This document shows positions 14,895 to 23,105 of a stretch of DNA of 27,748 nt, piece by piece (the first letter of the stretch is position 1; each line of letters begins with the position of its first letter). The stretch comes from Acidobacteriota bacterium (GTDB lineage: Bacteria; Acidobacteriota; Blastocatellia; Pyrinomonadales; Pyrinomonadaceae), in assembly GCA_023391155.1 (NCBI GenBank), contig JAEWBM010000151.1, forward strand, positions 1 through 27,748, written 5' to 3'. Under the pieces are notes generated by a model. That model was not told the DNA's origin and ran no database searches. It worked only from the letters and a program-made list of their open reading frames with translations. Position numbers and translations under genes: made by a program.

Positions 14895-16562
14895 CTATTT
14901 GCCCATTCGTTTCTTGTCCGCATCGGCGAACTCGTCCGTCGCCAGATATCTCGGCATAGCGTCAGCGTTCGCTAAACGCAGCCCGATAGCCAGCCCCAGC
15001 TCGGCGTTCTGCACCATCGCATCCCCGTCCCACCAATCGTAGTATTGATCGGACGTCTGGTGATAGTACTGGGCCGTGTAGTTGCTGAAAAAGTCCAAAG
15101 CCTCGCCCTCAAGCGGCTTTAAGAAATTGTCACCGTGCCGCAGCGAAACCGCGGGAACTCCCACTTTCGCAAACGGAAAATGATCCGACCTAAAAAAGAA
15201 CCCCTGTTCCGGCCGCATATCCCCTTCCAGCGTCATGTCCCGATGTTTGGCAATATGATCGACGATCTCGTCGAGCGTCGACCTTTCGGAGCCCAGTGCC
15301 GAAAAATCCTTCGTCCGCCCAAAGAAGTTCACGCCGTCGATGTTCACGTTACCCGCGATCTTGTTCAGCGGGATCAACGGATTTTGAGCGAAATACTCTG
15401 CCCCTAACAGCCCCTGCTCTTCTGCTGTGGGGAATAAAAAGTAGATCGAACGCCGGGGCCGCTCGTCCCCCTTGAGGCCGCTGATCACACGAGCGATCTC
15501 CAGGACCGCAGAAACCCCGGACGCATTATCGTAAGCTCCGTTATATATTCTGTCCCCATCGTCGTCGGCTTCACCGATTCCGAGATGGTCCCAATGGGAT
15601 GTGTAAAGCACATACTCATCCCGCAGTTTCGGGTCCCGCCCCTGGATCATACCGACGATATTCGGCGATTCAAAACGCGTTATCTCCGCATCCATCGCTA
15701 TCTGTACACGCAGACCCGTCTTAACCGGCTTGAATCCGCGAACCGAAGCCTTTGTCCTGAGCTCATCCAGGTTAAGGCCGGCACTTGCGAGCATCGACTT
15801 TGCCGCATCATCGGTCATCCACGACATCAGGTCGAGGTACGGCGTTTTGTCGTTCGCCGAACGCTCGATCTCAGACCGAGGCCCGCCGAATGAGGTCCTC
15901 ACCACATTCCACCCGTATCCCGCGGAATCGTTTGTGTGGATCAGGATTACCCCCGCCGCCCCGCGGCGTGCGGCCTCTTCGTATTTATAGGTCCAGCGGC
16001 CATAATATGTCAGCGCCTTGCCTCCGAACAGGTCCGGCTCTGCTTCCGTTGCCGGCGGGTCGTTGACCATGATCAGCAATATTTTCCCGCGATAATCCTC
16101 AGCCGGCCCGCTATAATCGTTCCATTTGTAGAGCGGCGCTTCGACACCATAACCGGCAAATACCACCTCGGCATTCACTTTTACTCCCGCTCGTTGTGCC
16201 CCGGTCGTCGCGACGAATTCATCCCCGAACGAAAAACTCTTGGCCTCACCCTTTGCGGGCGTAGCCACGAGCCGCGTGTCCGGATTCACCTTTATTCCGA
16301 CCAGCTTCACATTCTGGAAATAGCTGTTCCCGTTCCCGGGCTTTACACCTGCGGCCTTCATCTCAGCGGCAATATAATCCGCGGCCTTTTTGCTGCCGGC
16401 CGTTCCCGGCCCGCGGCCCTCAAATTCATCCGCGGACAATACTTTCACCCGCTCTTTGATCCGCTTTCCGTCGAATTTCGACGATAGGTCCCCTTGGCCG
16501 AACGCCGCCGCGGCAAGCATCGCCACCAACGCTATGCTCAAAAATGGTCTCAAATTTCTCAT
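14895..16562 (-). CDS. secreted M28 family metallopeptidase with PA domain
   Basis: The product is 555 aa with a signal peptide at 1-22 (cleavage after AFG or similar). A protease-associated (PA) domain lies at about 130-265 inside the peptidase fold (VVFAGYGVEAP ... GAAGVILIHTN). The M28 active site is complete: H323/D325 (SHWD), D345 (AYDNASGV), E381/E382 (TAEEQGLLG), D409 (VNIDGV) and H501 (YYHQTSDQY). It should be an exported di-zinc aminopeptidase acting on peptides in the periplasm or outside. It has no repeat tail, unlike the M28 protein at 408-2504. It lies 42 bases after folE in the same direction and is closed by the terminator before metG. Confidence 0.94.
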   Translation of the reverse strand: MRNLRPFLSIALVAMLAAAAFGQGDLSSKFDGKRIKERVKVLSADEFEGRGPGTAGSKKAADYIAAEMKAAGVKPGNGNSYFQNVKLVGIKVNPDTRLVATPAKGEAKSFSFGDEFVATTGAQRAGVKVNAEVVFAGYGVEAPLYKWNDYSGPAEDYRGKILLIMVNDPPATEAEPDLFGGKALTYYGRWTYKYEEAARRGAAGVILIHTNDSAGYGWNVVRTSFGGPRSEIERSANDKTPYLDLMSWMTDDAAKSMLASAGLNLDELRTKASVRGFKPVKTGLRVQIAMDAEITRFESPNIVGMIQGRDPKLRDEYVLYTSHWDHLGIGEADDDGDRIYNGAYDNASGVSAVLEIARVISGLKGDERPRRSIYFLFPTAEEQGLLGAEYFAQNPLIPLNKIAGNVNIDGVNFFGRTKDFSALGSERSTLDEIVDHIAKHRDMTLEGDMRPEQGFFFRSDHFPFAKVGVPAVSLRHGDNFLKPLEGEALDFFSNYTAQYYHQTSDQYYDWWDGDAMVQNAELGLAIGLRLANADAMPRYLATDEFADADKKRMGK

Positions 16563-16604
16563 GTTCTTCTTAAAGTGTCGATACGCGACAGTTAATGTAA
16601 CCTG

Positions 16605-17180
16605 TTAGCCCTTGATCAATGACATCGCTTCGGCCCGTGTCCTCGGATCCTTACGAAATCCGCCAAGCACCGCCGAGGTGATCGTCATCGCTCCCGGCTT
16701 CTTCACACCCCGCAGGGTCATGCACGTATGTTCGGCCTCGATCACGACCATCACACCAAGCGGCTCGAGCTTTTCGAAGAGCGTATTCGCGATCTCCTGC
16801 GTCAGCCGCTCTTGAACCTGCAGCCGCCGCGAAAAGATCTCAGCGATACGCGCTAGTTTCGAAAGCCCGATGATTCGCCCGTCCTTCGGGATATATGCGA
16901 TATGGCACTTGCCCACAAACGGCGCGAGGTGGTGTTCACAGACCGATGCGATCGATATGTCTTTCACGATCACCATCTCATCGTGCGAATCCCCCGGCAG
17001 CGGAACGATGTGGCTTTCAGCGTCCTGCCACATCCCCTCTGTAAGCTCGGCATAAAAATCAGCAACCCGCTCCGGCGTCTTTCTTAGCCCGTCCCGGTCC
17101 GGGTTTTCACCCATCCCTTCGAGCATCAACCGGACACCGGCGGCGATCTTTTCCCTGTCTGTCTTAATATTTTCGTCCAT
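16605..17180 (-). CDS. folE: GTP cyclohydrolase I (type IA)
   Basis: Converts GTP to 7,8-dihydroneopterin triphosphate, the first step toward tetrahydrofolate and, in many bacteria, queuosine. The product is 191 aa from the ATG at 17180, which matches the family N-terminus; the longer frame from 17231 lies inside larC. Zinc ligands C81, H84 (CEHHLAPF) and C153 (EHTCMTLRG) are all present, so it is the zinc-dependent FolE1 type. Its ATG shares a base with the larC stop (TAATG), which implies translational coupling. Confidence 0.96.
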   Translation of the reverse strand: MDENIKTDREKIAAGVRLMLEGMGENPDRDGLRKTPERVADFYAELTEGMWQDAESHIVPLPGDSHDEMVIVKDISIASVCEHHLAPFVGKCHIAYIPKDGRIIGLSKLARIAEIFSRRLQVQERLTQEIANTLFEKLEPLGVMVVIEAEHTCMTLRGVKKPGAMTITSAVLGGFRKDPRTRAEAMSLIKG

Positions 17181-18379
17181 TATGCGGTTGCGGCCTTCAC
17201 GTCCTGCGCCGCTGCCAATGCTGCATCCCAAACAGTCTTGAAAGGCACATCTGCCGACCGTGCGGCTGCGGCCACGTCTTCGTACTCGGGCATTACATTT
17301 ACCGGCTCCCCGGCCAGAAATGAGGTCTTTACAGATATTGTACCGTACGCGGTCGGAACAGTCTTTTCTTCGCGAACCAGGCTTTCGCGTTCAACCTGCC
17401 TCACCCGAACGCCGATCGATGTCGTCTCGCGAAATATCAACTCCGTCAGTGCTCCCCGAGCCTCTTCGCGGCAAAGCACCGAAACTACGATCGCGGGCCG
17501 ATCCTTCTTCATCATCACCGGCGTGAACCAGCAATCGAGTGCTCCGATCTCAAAGGAACGCTCCATTAGAAAACCCAAGACCTGGGGCGATGCATCATCT
17601 ACATTCGTTTCCAGAACAAAGAGCGTCTCGCTCAGTGTACCTTCAGCAGGTTTCGATGCCGCGGTCGCGTCCCCAAGGAAAAGCCTAAGCACGTTCGGAA
17701 AACCATCGTATGTGCGGGTTCCCGCTCCATAACCTGTTTGTTCAACCTTGATCTCAGGCATAGGCCCGTAACTCTCACACAGCGTTGAGATTATAGCGGC
17801 GCCGGTCGGTGTTATGAGCTCCCCTTCGATCTCGGTCGAATAAACCGGTATGCCCTGCAGCAGTTCAGAAACGGCAGGCGGCGGAACCGGAAACTTGCCG
17901 TGTTCCATATTCACAAACCCGCTCCCCGTATGGATCGTCGAACATACAAACCTCTCCACGCCTAGCATCTCAAACCCGATGCAGGCGCCCGCCACATCGA
18001 TAATGGCGTCCATGGCTCCAACCTCATGAAAATGGACCTTCTCCACATCGATCCCGTGCACCCGGGCCTCCGCCTCGGCCAGTCGCGTAAAGATCGCGAT
18101 CGCACGGGCCTTAACGGCATCGCTTAGTTCCGACTCCTCAAATATCTGACGAATATGCCGCAAGTGGCGATGTGCCTTCTCTTCCGGTACGCGAACATCC
18201 ACGTGGGTCGAAGAGATACCCGACCTATCTACGGTTTCGACAGCGAGTTCCCATCCCGAAAGCCCCAGCTTTCCCAGCTCCTCTCGAAGATCATCGGCGT
18301 CGACCCCGAGACCGATCAAGGCTCCGAGTATCATGTTCCCGCTCGCACCGGCGAAACAATCAAAATAAAGAGTGCGCAT
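17180..18379 (-). CDS. larC: LarC, nickel-pincer cofactor cyclometallase
   Basis: LarC (DUF111) inserts nickel into the pyridinium-dithiodicarboxylate nucleotide to finish the cofactor of lactate racemase and relatives (LarA superfamily). The product is 399 aa, the usual length. The N-terminal MRTLYFDCFAGASGNM and the central KVHFHEVGAMDAIIDV, IHTGSGFVNMEHGK and LITPTGAA blocks are all recognisable, as is the C-terminal ETNVDDASPQ domain. In Lactobacillus the gene is split into larC1 and larC2 joined by frameshifting; here it is one continuous frame. No larB, larE or larA is in the window. It leads the larC-folE pair. A -10 box right before the ATG suggests a leaderless message. Confidence 0.95.
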   Translation of the reverse strand: MRTLYFDCFAGASGNMILGALIGLGVDADDLREELGKLGLSGWELAVETVDRSGISSTHVDVRVPEEKAHRHLRHIRQIFEESELSDAVKARAIAIFTRLAEAEARVHGIDVEKVHFHEVGAMDAIIDVAGACIGFEMLGVERFVCSTIHTGSGFVNMEHGKFPVPPPAVSELLQGIPVYSTEIEGELITPTGAAIISTLCESYGPMPEIKVEQTGYGAGTRTYDGFPNVLRLFLGDATAASKPAEGTLSETLFVLETNVDDASPQVLGFLMERSFEIGALDCWFTPVMMKKDRPAIVVSVLCREEARGALTELIFRETTSIGVRVRQVERESLVREEKTVPTAYGTISVKTSFLAGEPVNVMPEYEDVAAAARSADVPFKTVWDAALAAAQDVKAATA

Positions 18380-18386
18380 TGCTAAA

Positions 18387-18415
18387 ATTCTATCTTTTTT
18401 CCAGCCTATTGAAAA
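18387..18415 (-). promoter_or_regulatory. candidate promoter giving a near-leaderless larC mRNA
   Basis: On the minus strand, TTTTCA (18410-18415), a 17-base spacer and TAGAAT (18387-18392). Predicted initiation at 18380 is one base before the ATG at 18379. Confidence 0.42.
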
Positions 18416-18480
18416 TTTCGCCTGATAGTTTTCCCATGCAGCTTTCGCGTTCTAAGTGAACGATTTCAGGAGATTCCGAT

Positions 18481-18819
18481 ATGACCACCCGTTTAGCAAA
18501 GGCCGCCGTCGCTGCACTCTTGGTTTCAGCCGCCCCGGTCAATACATTCGCCGATATCCGCATCCGTTTCGCCAAAGGCCGGACATCCGCAACCGTTGCC
18601 GGCAAGGTCGCTCGCGGCGGCCGCATCTGCTACGTCGCCGGCGCACGTCGGGGCCAATTGCTGACCGCCACCGTCAGCTCGAATACGGGCCGCGTCCGCA
18701 TCTTTGAAAGTGGCGAGACGGCGTATACTTATGAGATCGAGGTCACCGGCGATCAGTCAGTCTGTGTCGACAATCTCGGCCGCGCCGCCACGTACCGTTT
18801 GACAGTTTCCATTCGGTAA
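18481..18819 (+). CDS. small secreted protein of unknown function
   Basis: The product is 112 aa. Residues 1-24 form a signal peptide ending near NTFA, so it is exported. The mature part of about 88 residues is beta-rich and basic at its start, with one Cys pair candidate (Cys50 and Cys94, approximate). The alternation GRICYVAGARRGQLLTATVSS...GRVRIFESG loosely recalls bacterial pre-peptidase C-terminal or inhibitor-like beta sandwiches, but I do not recognise a family. A clear AGGAG (18468-18472) lies eight bases before the ATG, which supports real translation. It sits between divergent larC and argS and ends within a 9-bp hairpin. Confidence 0.75.
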   Translation: MTTRLAKAAVAALLVSAAPVNTFADIRIRFAKGRTSATVAGKVARGGRICYVAGARRGQLLTATVSSNTGRVRIFESGETAYTYEIEVTGDQSVCVDNLGRAATYRLTVSIR

Positions 18820-18836
18820 TTGCTTTTGCGATTACC
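18815..18836 (+). other. 9-bp hairpin over the stop codon and argS -35 region
   Basis: GGTAATTGC pairs with GCGATTACC around a TTTT loop. The left arm contains the stop of the small secreted gene and the right arm contains part of the argS -35 box. No U-run follows, so it is not a standard intrinsic terminator. Confidence 0.55.
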
Positions 18837-18855
18837 TTCAGCAAACACTTATACT
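18826..18855 (+). promoter_or_regulatory. candidate argS promoter
   Basis: TTGCGA (18826-18831), an 18-base spacer and TATACT (18850-18855). Initiation near 18862 would give a leader of about 29 bases. Confidence 0.5.
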
Positions 18856-18890
18856 TTCTTGTTTCACCGCGTCGACGCGGACGAACAGAG

Positions 18891-20897
18891 ATGAACATCC
18901 TTGAATACCAATCCGCACTCCGAGACAGGGTGCGGTCGATCGCCGCTGAAAAGTACGGCATTGCGCTTGAGCAGGTCGCCGCCGAAGTTCCTCCTAAGAC
19001 AGAGCTTGGCGACCTCGCCTTCCCTGTCGCTTTCGAGCTGGCAAAGCTGATCAAACAGGCCACGGGCGAAAAGCAGAATCCAAGGGCGATCGCCGAGTCG
19101 ATAAAGTCCGATCTCGAATCTTTCGATTTTGTCGATCGTATCGAGATCGCAGGGCCCGGGTATCTGAATATCTTCTTCGACCGCGGCCGGTTTCTATCGG
19201 AAAACGTCGACGCTGAACCTCTCCGGCCGGGTTCCGGCGATGCCCCCAAGGTATGCGTCGAGCATACCTCCGTCAATCCAAACAAGGCCGCCCACATTGG
19301 TCACGTCCGCAATTCGGTCATCGGCGACACTTTTGTTCGAATTCTGCGTGCGACCGGCAAGACCGTCGAGATCCAAAACTATATCGATAACACCGGCGTT
19401 CAGGTGGCCGATGTGGTGGTTGGATTTATGTTCATTGAGAACATGAATCTTGATGACATAAAAGCTCTTGATGCAGAACTTACCGCGTCCGGCAAGACCT
19501 TTGACTATTACTGCTGGGACCTTTACACCCGGGTCGGCAAAGAATATCAGAAAAACGAAGAGCTTAAGGAAAAGCGTGCCGAGGTTCTCCATCTGATCGA
19601 AGCGGGCGGCAACGAAACGGCCGAACTCGAAGATTACGTTGCCACGCGAAACGTCGAGTGCATCTTGGCCACCATGGAACGTTTCGGCATCCGTTATGAC
19701 CTGCTCCCCCGCGAGTCTGAGATCCTCCATCTTCACTTCTGGGATAAGGCCTTTGAGAAGATGAAGGAACTGGGGGTTATCCACTTCGAGTCCGAGGGCA
19801 AAAATGCCGGTTGCTGGGTGATGCCCTTTGAAGAGCATAGCGGAACCGACGAGCACGAATCGGATAAGATCCTTGTCAGGTCCAACGGGACGGTCACCTA
19901 CACGGGCAAGGACATCGCCTACCAGATGTGGAAGCTCGGTATTCTTGGCATGGATTTCCATTACCGCCGCTTCCACCAATACTCCGACGGCAAAGAGGTT
20001 TGGATAACCACAGCCGACTCGGTCAAAGCCGACGCCGGAGCCCCCGCTTTTGGCCACGGTGAAAAGGTCTACAACGTGATTGACACGCGTCAATCCTACC
20101 CGCAGGAGATCGTCCGCAAAGGTGTGGCCGCCATCGACCCTGAAAAGGGCGAGCGTGCAAGCGTGCATTTATCTTATGAGATGGTCGCCCTATCACCGGC
20201 TGCTGCCGAAGAGCTGGGCTTCACCCTTTCTGAGGAGGACCGTACCCGCACCTTTATCGAGATGAGCGGGCGGAAGGGCCTCGGAGTAAAGGCCGACGAC
20301 CTGCTCGACCGTCTCGAGGCGAATGCTCTCGCCGAGGTTGAAAAGCGGCATCCAGACATCGATTCCGGTGAGAAACGTGAGATCTCTCACATCATCGCCG
20401 TTGGGGCTCTTCGCTATTTCCTACTCAAATTTACCCGGACGACCGTCATCGTCTTCGATTTCAAGGAGGCACTTTCCTTCGAAGGCGAAACAGGATGTTT
20501 CTGCCAATACTCGGCCGTCCGGGCAAACTCCATCTTCCGGAAGCTTGCCGACCGTGGCGAATCGTTGGACGAGGTGTTTGCTCCGCTACAGGATCGCGAT
20601 CGCATCTCAGCAGTCTTCGCCGGCGACGGCGGCGACGATATCTGGTCGATGCTTGTGCTGGCATCGCGACTCGAGGAAACCGTCAATCAGGCAGCGTCAG
20701 CCAATGAGCCCGCGATACTCGCAAAGTACACGTTCAATCTGGCAAAGTCGTTCAATTTGTTCTATCACCATCATAAGATCCTGCCCGAACCCGATCCAGC
20801 AAAGCGTGCGGTTCTGGTCGCCGTTGCCGATGCCGCACGGCGGTCGCTCACTGCGGCCCTTGGGACGATGGGCATCACCGTCCCTGAACGAATGTAA
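18891..20897 (+). CDS. argS: arginyl-tRNA synthetase
   Basis: Charges tRNA-Arg. The product is 668 aa, longer than the 550-600 aa typical of bacterial ArgS; the extra length is in the catalytic half. The N-terminal additional domain (about 1-115) is followed by VEHTSVNPNKAAHIGHVRN with the HIGH motif at 135-138. In place of a canonical KMSKS is MSGRKG (about 458-463), as in many ArgS that lack the usual motif. The C-terminal DALR-type helical anticodon domain ends the protein (NLFYHHHKIL ... GMGITVPERM in outline). Its own promoter lies upstream. A weak purine stretch, ACAGAG, precedes the ATG. Confidence 0.96.
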   Translation: MNILEYQSALRDRVRSIAAEKYGIALEQVAAEVPPKTELGDLAFPVAFELAKLIKQATGEKQNPRAIAESIKSDLESFDFVDRIEIAGPGYLNIFFDRGRFLSENVDAEPLRPGSGDAPKVCVEHTSVNPNKAAHIGHVRNSVIGDTFVRILRATGKTVEIQNYIDNTGVQVADVVVGFMFIENMNLDDIKALDAELTASGKTFDYYCWDLYTRVGKEYQKNEELKEKRAEVLHLIEAGGNETAELEDYVATRNVECILATMERFGIRYDLLPRESEILHLHFWDKAFEKMKELGVIHFESEGKNAGCWVMPFEEHSGTDEHESDKILVRSNGTVTYTGKDIAYQMWKLGILGMDFHYRRFHQYSDGKEVWITTADSVKADAGAPAFGHGEKVYNVIDTRQSYPQEIVRKGVAAIDPEKGERASVHLSYEMVALSPAAAEELGFTLSEEDRTRTFIEMSGRKGLGVKADDLLDRLEANALAEVEKRHPDIDSGEKREISHIIAVGALRYFLLKFTRTTVIVFDFKEALSFEGETGCFCQYSAVRANSIFRKLADRGESLDEVFAPLQDRDRISAVFAGDGGDDIWSMLVLASRLEETVNQAASANEPAILAKYTFNLAKSFNLFYHHHKILPEPDPAKRAVLVAVADAARRSLTAALGTMGITVPERM

Positions 20898-20939
20898 TTT
20901 CCCGGCCGGACACAGACCGTCGGTCCACCGCCGTTACGG

Positions 20940-20968
20940 TTGCAAATCTGCGCATTGGAATCTAAAGT
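20940..20968 (+). promoter_or_regulatory. candidate DAHP synthase promoter
   Basis: TTGCAA (20940-20945), a 17-base spacer and TAAAGT (20963-20968). It lies in the 104-base gap after argS. Confidence 0.38.
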
Positions 20969-21001
20969 TAAGGTTCTGCTTCACAATTTTCGACCCTTGC
21001 T

Positions 21002-22027
21002 ATGCTGATCGTTATGACATCCGACGCCTCCGAGAGCGATATCGCTCGCGTTCGCGAGGCCGTCGAAAAAATGGGTTGGTCTGCCCACGCCTTGCCGGGC
21101 ACCGGCCGGACGGCGGTTGCCATTACCGGCAATAGCGGCGCTATTGACCCTGCCTTGTTCGAAAATCTCCCCGGGGTTGCGGAAGCGATCAGGGTCACCA
21201 AACCTTACAAGCTCTCCTCGGATGCCCGGGGCTCCGGCCGCTCTGCCGTAATGATCGGCGATGTCGCCATCGGCGGCGGCGAACTTGCCATCATCGCCGG
21301 CCCCTGTGCGGTCGAAAGTGAAGAGCAGGTCGTCGCTGCGGCCGAGACGGTCGCTGCCAGCGGGATCCGATTATTTCGCGGCGGCGCGTATAAACCCCGG
21401 ACCTCGCCCTATGCTTTCCAGGGCCTGGGCGAGGATGGCCTCAAGCTGCTTGCGAACGTTCGCGACCAGTTCGGGCTTCGCATCGTGACCGAGGCGATGG
21501 ACGAACACGGGATCGACCTCGTGCAGAAATACGGCGATTGCATTCAGATCGGCGCCCGCAATATGCAGAACTTCGCCCTGCTCCGCGCCGCCGGCCGAGC
21601 CAGGATCCCTGTTCTCCTTAAACGCGGGCTCTCCGCCACGCTCGACGAATTTCTTCTCTCGGCGGAATACATAATGGCGGAGGGCAATCCGAATGTGATC
21701 CTATGCGAACGCGGGATACGCACCTTTGCCGATCACGCCCGCAATACGCTCGACATCTCGATCGTCCCGGCTATCCGCCGCAAATCGCATCTGCCGATCA
21801 TCGTCGACCCGTCTCATGCCGCCGGCCACAACTACATGGTGGCGCCGCTTGCGAGGGCCGCGGTCGCTGTCGGTTCGGATGGCCTGTTGATCGAGATGCA
21901 CCCTTGTCCAGAAGAGGCTCTTTGTGACGGGGCACAGGCCCTTACGCCCGGCCAGTATCTTGCTCTTATCGAGGAGTTAAAAACACTCTACGCCGCCCTC
22001 GCCCACGAATCCGTCGCTGCAGCATAA
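21002..22027 (+). CDS. aroF: 3-deoxy-7-phosphoheptulonate (DAHP) synthase, Thermotoga/Bacillus type
   Basis: Joins phosphoenolpyruvate and erythrose 4-phosphate in the first shikimate-pathway step to aromatic amino acids. The product is 341 aa. An N-terminal ferredoxin-like regulatory domain (about 1-68) precedes the KDO8P/DAHP barrel, the type I-beta layout of Thermotoga. Visible landmarks are IAGPCAVES (metal Cys102), RGGAYKPRTSPYAFQG, the EAMDEHGID block, the IGARNMQN block, LLKRG, the metal-binding DPSHAAGH and the EMHP ending. The ATG at 21002 yields the full N-terminal domain. Such domains confer feedback inhibition by aromatic amino acids. A terminator follows the stop. Confidence 0.95.
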   Translation: MLIVMTSDASESDIARVREAVEKMGWSAHALPGTGRTAVAITGNSGAIDPALFENLPGVAEAIRVTKPYKLSSDARGSGRSAVMIGDVAIGGGELAIIAGPCAVESEEQVVAAAETVAASGIRLFRGGAYKPRTSPYAFQGLGEDGLKLLANVRDQFGLRIVTEAMDEHGIDLVQKYGDCIQIGARNMQNFALLRAAGRARIPVLLKRGLSATLDEFLLSAEYIMAEGNPNVILCERGIRTFADHARNTLDISIVPAIRRKSHLPIIVDPSHAAGHNYMVAPLARAAVAVGSDGLLIEMHPCPEEALCDGAQALTPGQYLALIEELKTLYAALAHESVAAA

Positions 22028-22070
22028 AAAAACCGCGTCGGGCCCCGAAACCCAACGCGGTCTTTTGTTT
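22026..22070. terminator. bidirectional intrinsic terminator
   Basis: The stem 22032-22038 pairs with 22055-22061, with inner G-C pairs beyond one mismatch. A run of A on the left and TCTTTTGTTT on the right allow use in both directions. It lies between the convergent DAHP synthase and the membrane protein gene. Confidence 0.85.
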
Positions 22071-22090
22071 AACGTTCGACGCCTTTTGCC

Positions 22091-22498
22091 TCAGATCGCC
22101 AAACGAACCTTTATAATAACATAAAATTGGACCGCTGCGCTTGCTGTCGCAGCCACCAGCAGCAGCGTCATCGGAAGATAGCTGAGCAGCTCCGGCAAAG
22201 CGCTTCCAAGTGCGGCATTGAACAATAAGCCCGCTGCTCCGCCGAGCATCGCGATAAACGCCCGTCCTAGGGCCCAAAGCCCGAATCCAGGCAGCTCGTC
22301 CTCGCTCAACAGGAAATATGGAAGTGTTATGAACGCTGCGAGAGTTGTAAACGACAATATCCCGTCGATCAGGCCCGAAGGAAGCGAGCTCCCCATTAAC
22401 ACAGCCAAAAAGAATAATACGATCGTAGTATCCACGATCTGCGGGCCGCCGTGATCCGCCGTCTCGGCCCTATTTTCAAACGTTAGAACTCGCTCCAT
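22091..22498 (-). CDS. small four-helix membrane protein, unknown function
   Basis: The product is 135 aa from the ATG at 22498. GGAGGGG (22502-22508) lies just upstream and decides this start over a TTG at 22513. Four hydrophobic segments are visible at about 22-40, 45-62, 75-95 and 105-130, separated by short loops with acidic residues (LLSEDELPGF). The first 20 residues are charged and likely cytoplasmic. I do not recognise the family. It lies 33 bases downstream of the XRE regulator stop in the same direction, so the two may be co-transcribed. Confidence 0.7.
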   Translation of the reverse strand: MERVLTFENRAETADHGGPQIVDTTIVLFFLAVLMGSSLPSGLIDGILSFTTLAAFITLPYFLLSEDELPGFGLWALGRAFIAMLGGAAGLLFNAALGSALPELLSYLPMTLLLVAATASAAVQFYVIIKVRLAI

Positions 22499-22531
22499 AA
22501 ACCCCTCCGTCAATAAACGCGTAATTCCAGC

Positions 22532-22927
22532 CTATTTCTCGCCCGGTTTGCTGAATTGTTTGTAAGCGACCCGGAACAGTTCAGACAGGGCCTGAGCAGT
22601 TTCCGGCGTCAGATTCTTATCCGCCCGCAAATGGGCCTCCACGATCTCGGGCGTCGCCTCATGCGGAAAGTAGATGACCGGCTCGACCTCGGTCGAAGAC
22701 GTTTTCTTCATTACCCGGTCGATCGGCATCTCAAGCCAGTTCGTAAGCCGAGCGATGTTGTCCGCATCCGGCTTCCCCGTGCCGTTCTCGATTCGCGAAA
22801 GCGTCGAGGCGGACACATTGGTCTTGTCCGCAACATCCCGCAGGCTCAGGCCCAATTCTTCGCGGCGGCGCTTGATGGCGCGTCCAAGCTCCACAGTGTT
22901 GATAAAGTTATCGTTCTTTAGCTGCAT
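22532..22927 (-). CDS. XRE family helix-turn-helix regulator
   Basis: The product is 131 aa. Residues about 14-68 form a Cro/C1-type helix-turn-helix (LGRAIKRRREELGLSLRDVA, then the recognition helix SASTLSRIENG). The C-terminal part (HLRADKNLTPETAQALSELFR) is a short helical tail that resembles those of regulators encoded near ImmA/IrrE-type proteases; no such protease is in the window. AGGAGG (on the plus strand 22940-22945) lies 12 bases before the ATG, a rather long spacing. It is divergent from the Rad52-like gene, with overlapping control sequences, so it probably represses itself and that gene. This is inference from layout. Confidence 0.88.
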   Translation of the reverse strand: MQLKNDNFINTVELGRAIKRRREELGLSLRDVADKTNVSASTLSRIENGTGKPDADNIARLTNWLEMPIDRVMKKTSSTEVEPVIYFPHEATPEIVEAHLRADKNLTPETAQALSELFRVAYKQFSKPGEK

Positions 22928-22966
22928 AGACTGTTTTAGCCTCCTGTAACGCTAGTGTCATAGGTG

Positions 22967-23029
22967 CACTTCGCATTTCATGGATAAAACATAACACAGT
23001 CTTTTTTTAATTGCAACACTTCGTTTCAC
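22967..23029. repeat. repeated CACTTCG-TTTCA motif, candidate operators
   Basis: CACTTCG-CA-TTTCA at 22967-22980 recurs as CACTTCG-TTTCAC at 23017-23029, exactly 50 bases apart. One copy lies just downstream of the predicted XRE transcription start and the other lies between the two -35 boxes. GTTTCAC also appears at 23061-23067. They are candidate binding sites of the XRE regulator. Confidence 0.45.
22988..23016 (-). promoter_or_regulatory. candidate promoter of the XRE gene
   Basis: On the minus strand, TTGCAA (23011-23016), a 17-base spacer and TATGTT (22988-22993). Initiation near 22981 gives a leader of about 54 bases. Confidence 0.55.
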
Positions 23030-23031
23030 CC

Positions 23032-23060
23032 TTGCAACAAATAATTTGATGTGGTACGCT
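23032..23060 (+). promoter_or_regulatory. candidate promoter of the Rad52-like gene
   Basis: TTGCAA (23032-23037), a 17-base spacer and TACGCT (23055-23060). The -35 word lies within TTGCAACA, a direct repeat of 23011-23018 that is 21 bases away (two helical turns). Confidence 0.5.
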
Positions 23061-23075
23061 GTTTCACAGATGGCA

Positions 23076-23086
23076 CACTTGAAGTG
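23076..23086 (+). promoter_or_regulatory. palindrome in the Rad52-like leader
   Basis: CACTT-G-AAGTG is a perfect inverted repeat within the larger GGCAC...GTGCC context. It lies just before the AAGGAG ribosome binding site (23092-23097). It could be an operator or a leader hairpin. Confidence 0.4.
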
Positions 23087-23105
23087 CCGATAAGGAGATT
23101 CGATT

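Noticed and set aside
19194..20168. Minus-strand frame of 324 residues inside argS
   Set aside because: A shadow frame; argS has the HIGH motif and family-wide similarity along the same stretch.
20323..21135. Plus-strand frame bridging argS and the DAHP synthase
   Set aside because: Ser/Arg-rich out-of-frame translation overlapping two well-supported genes.
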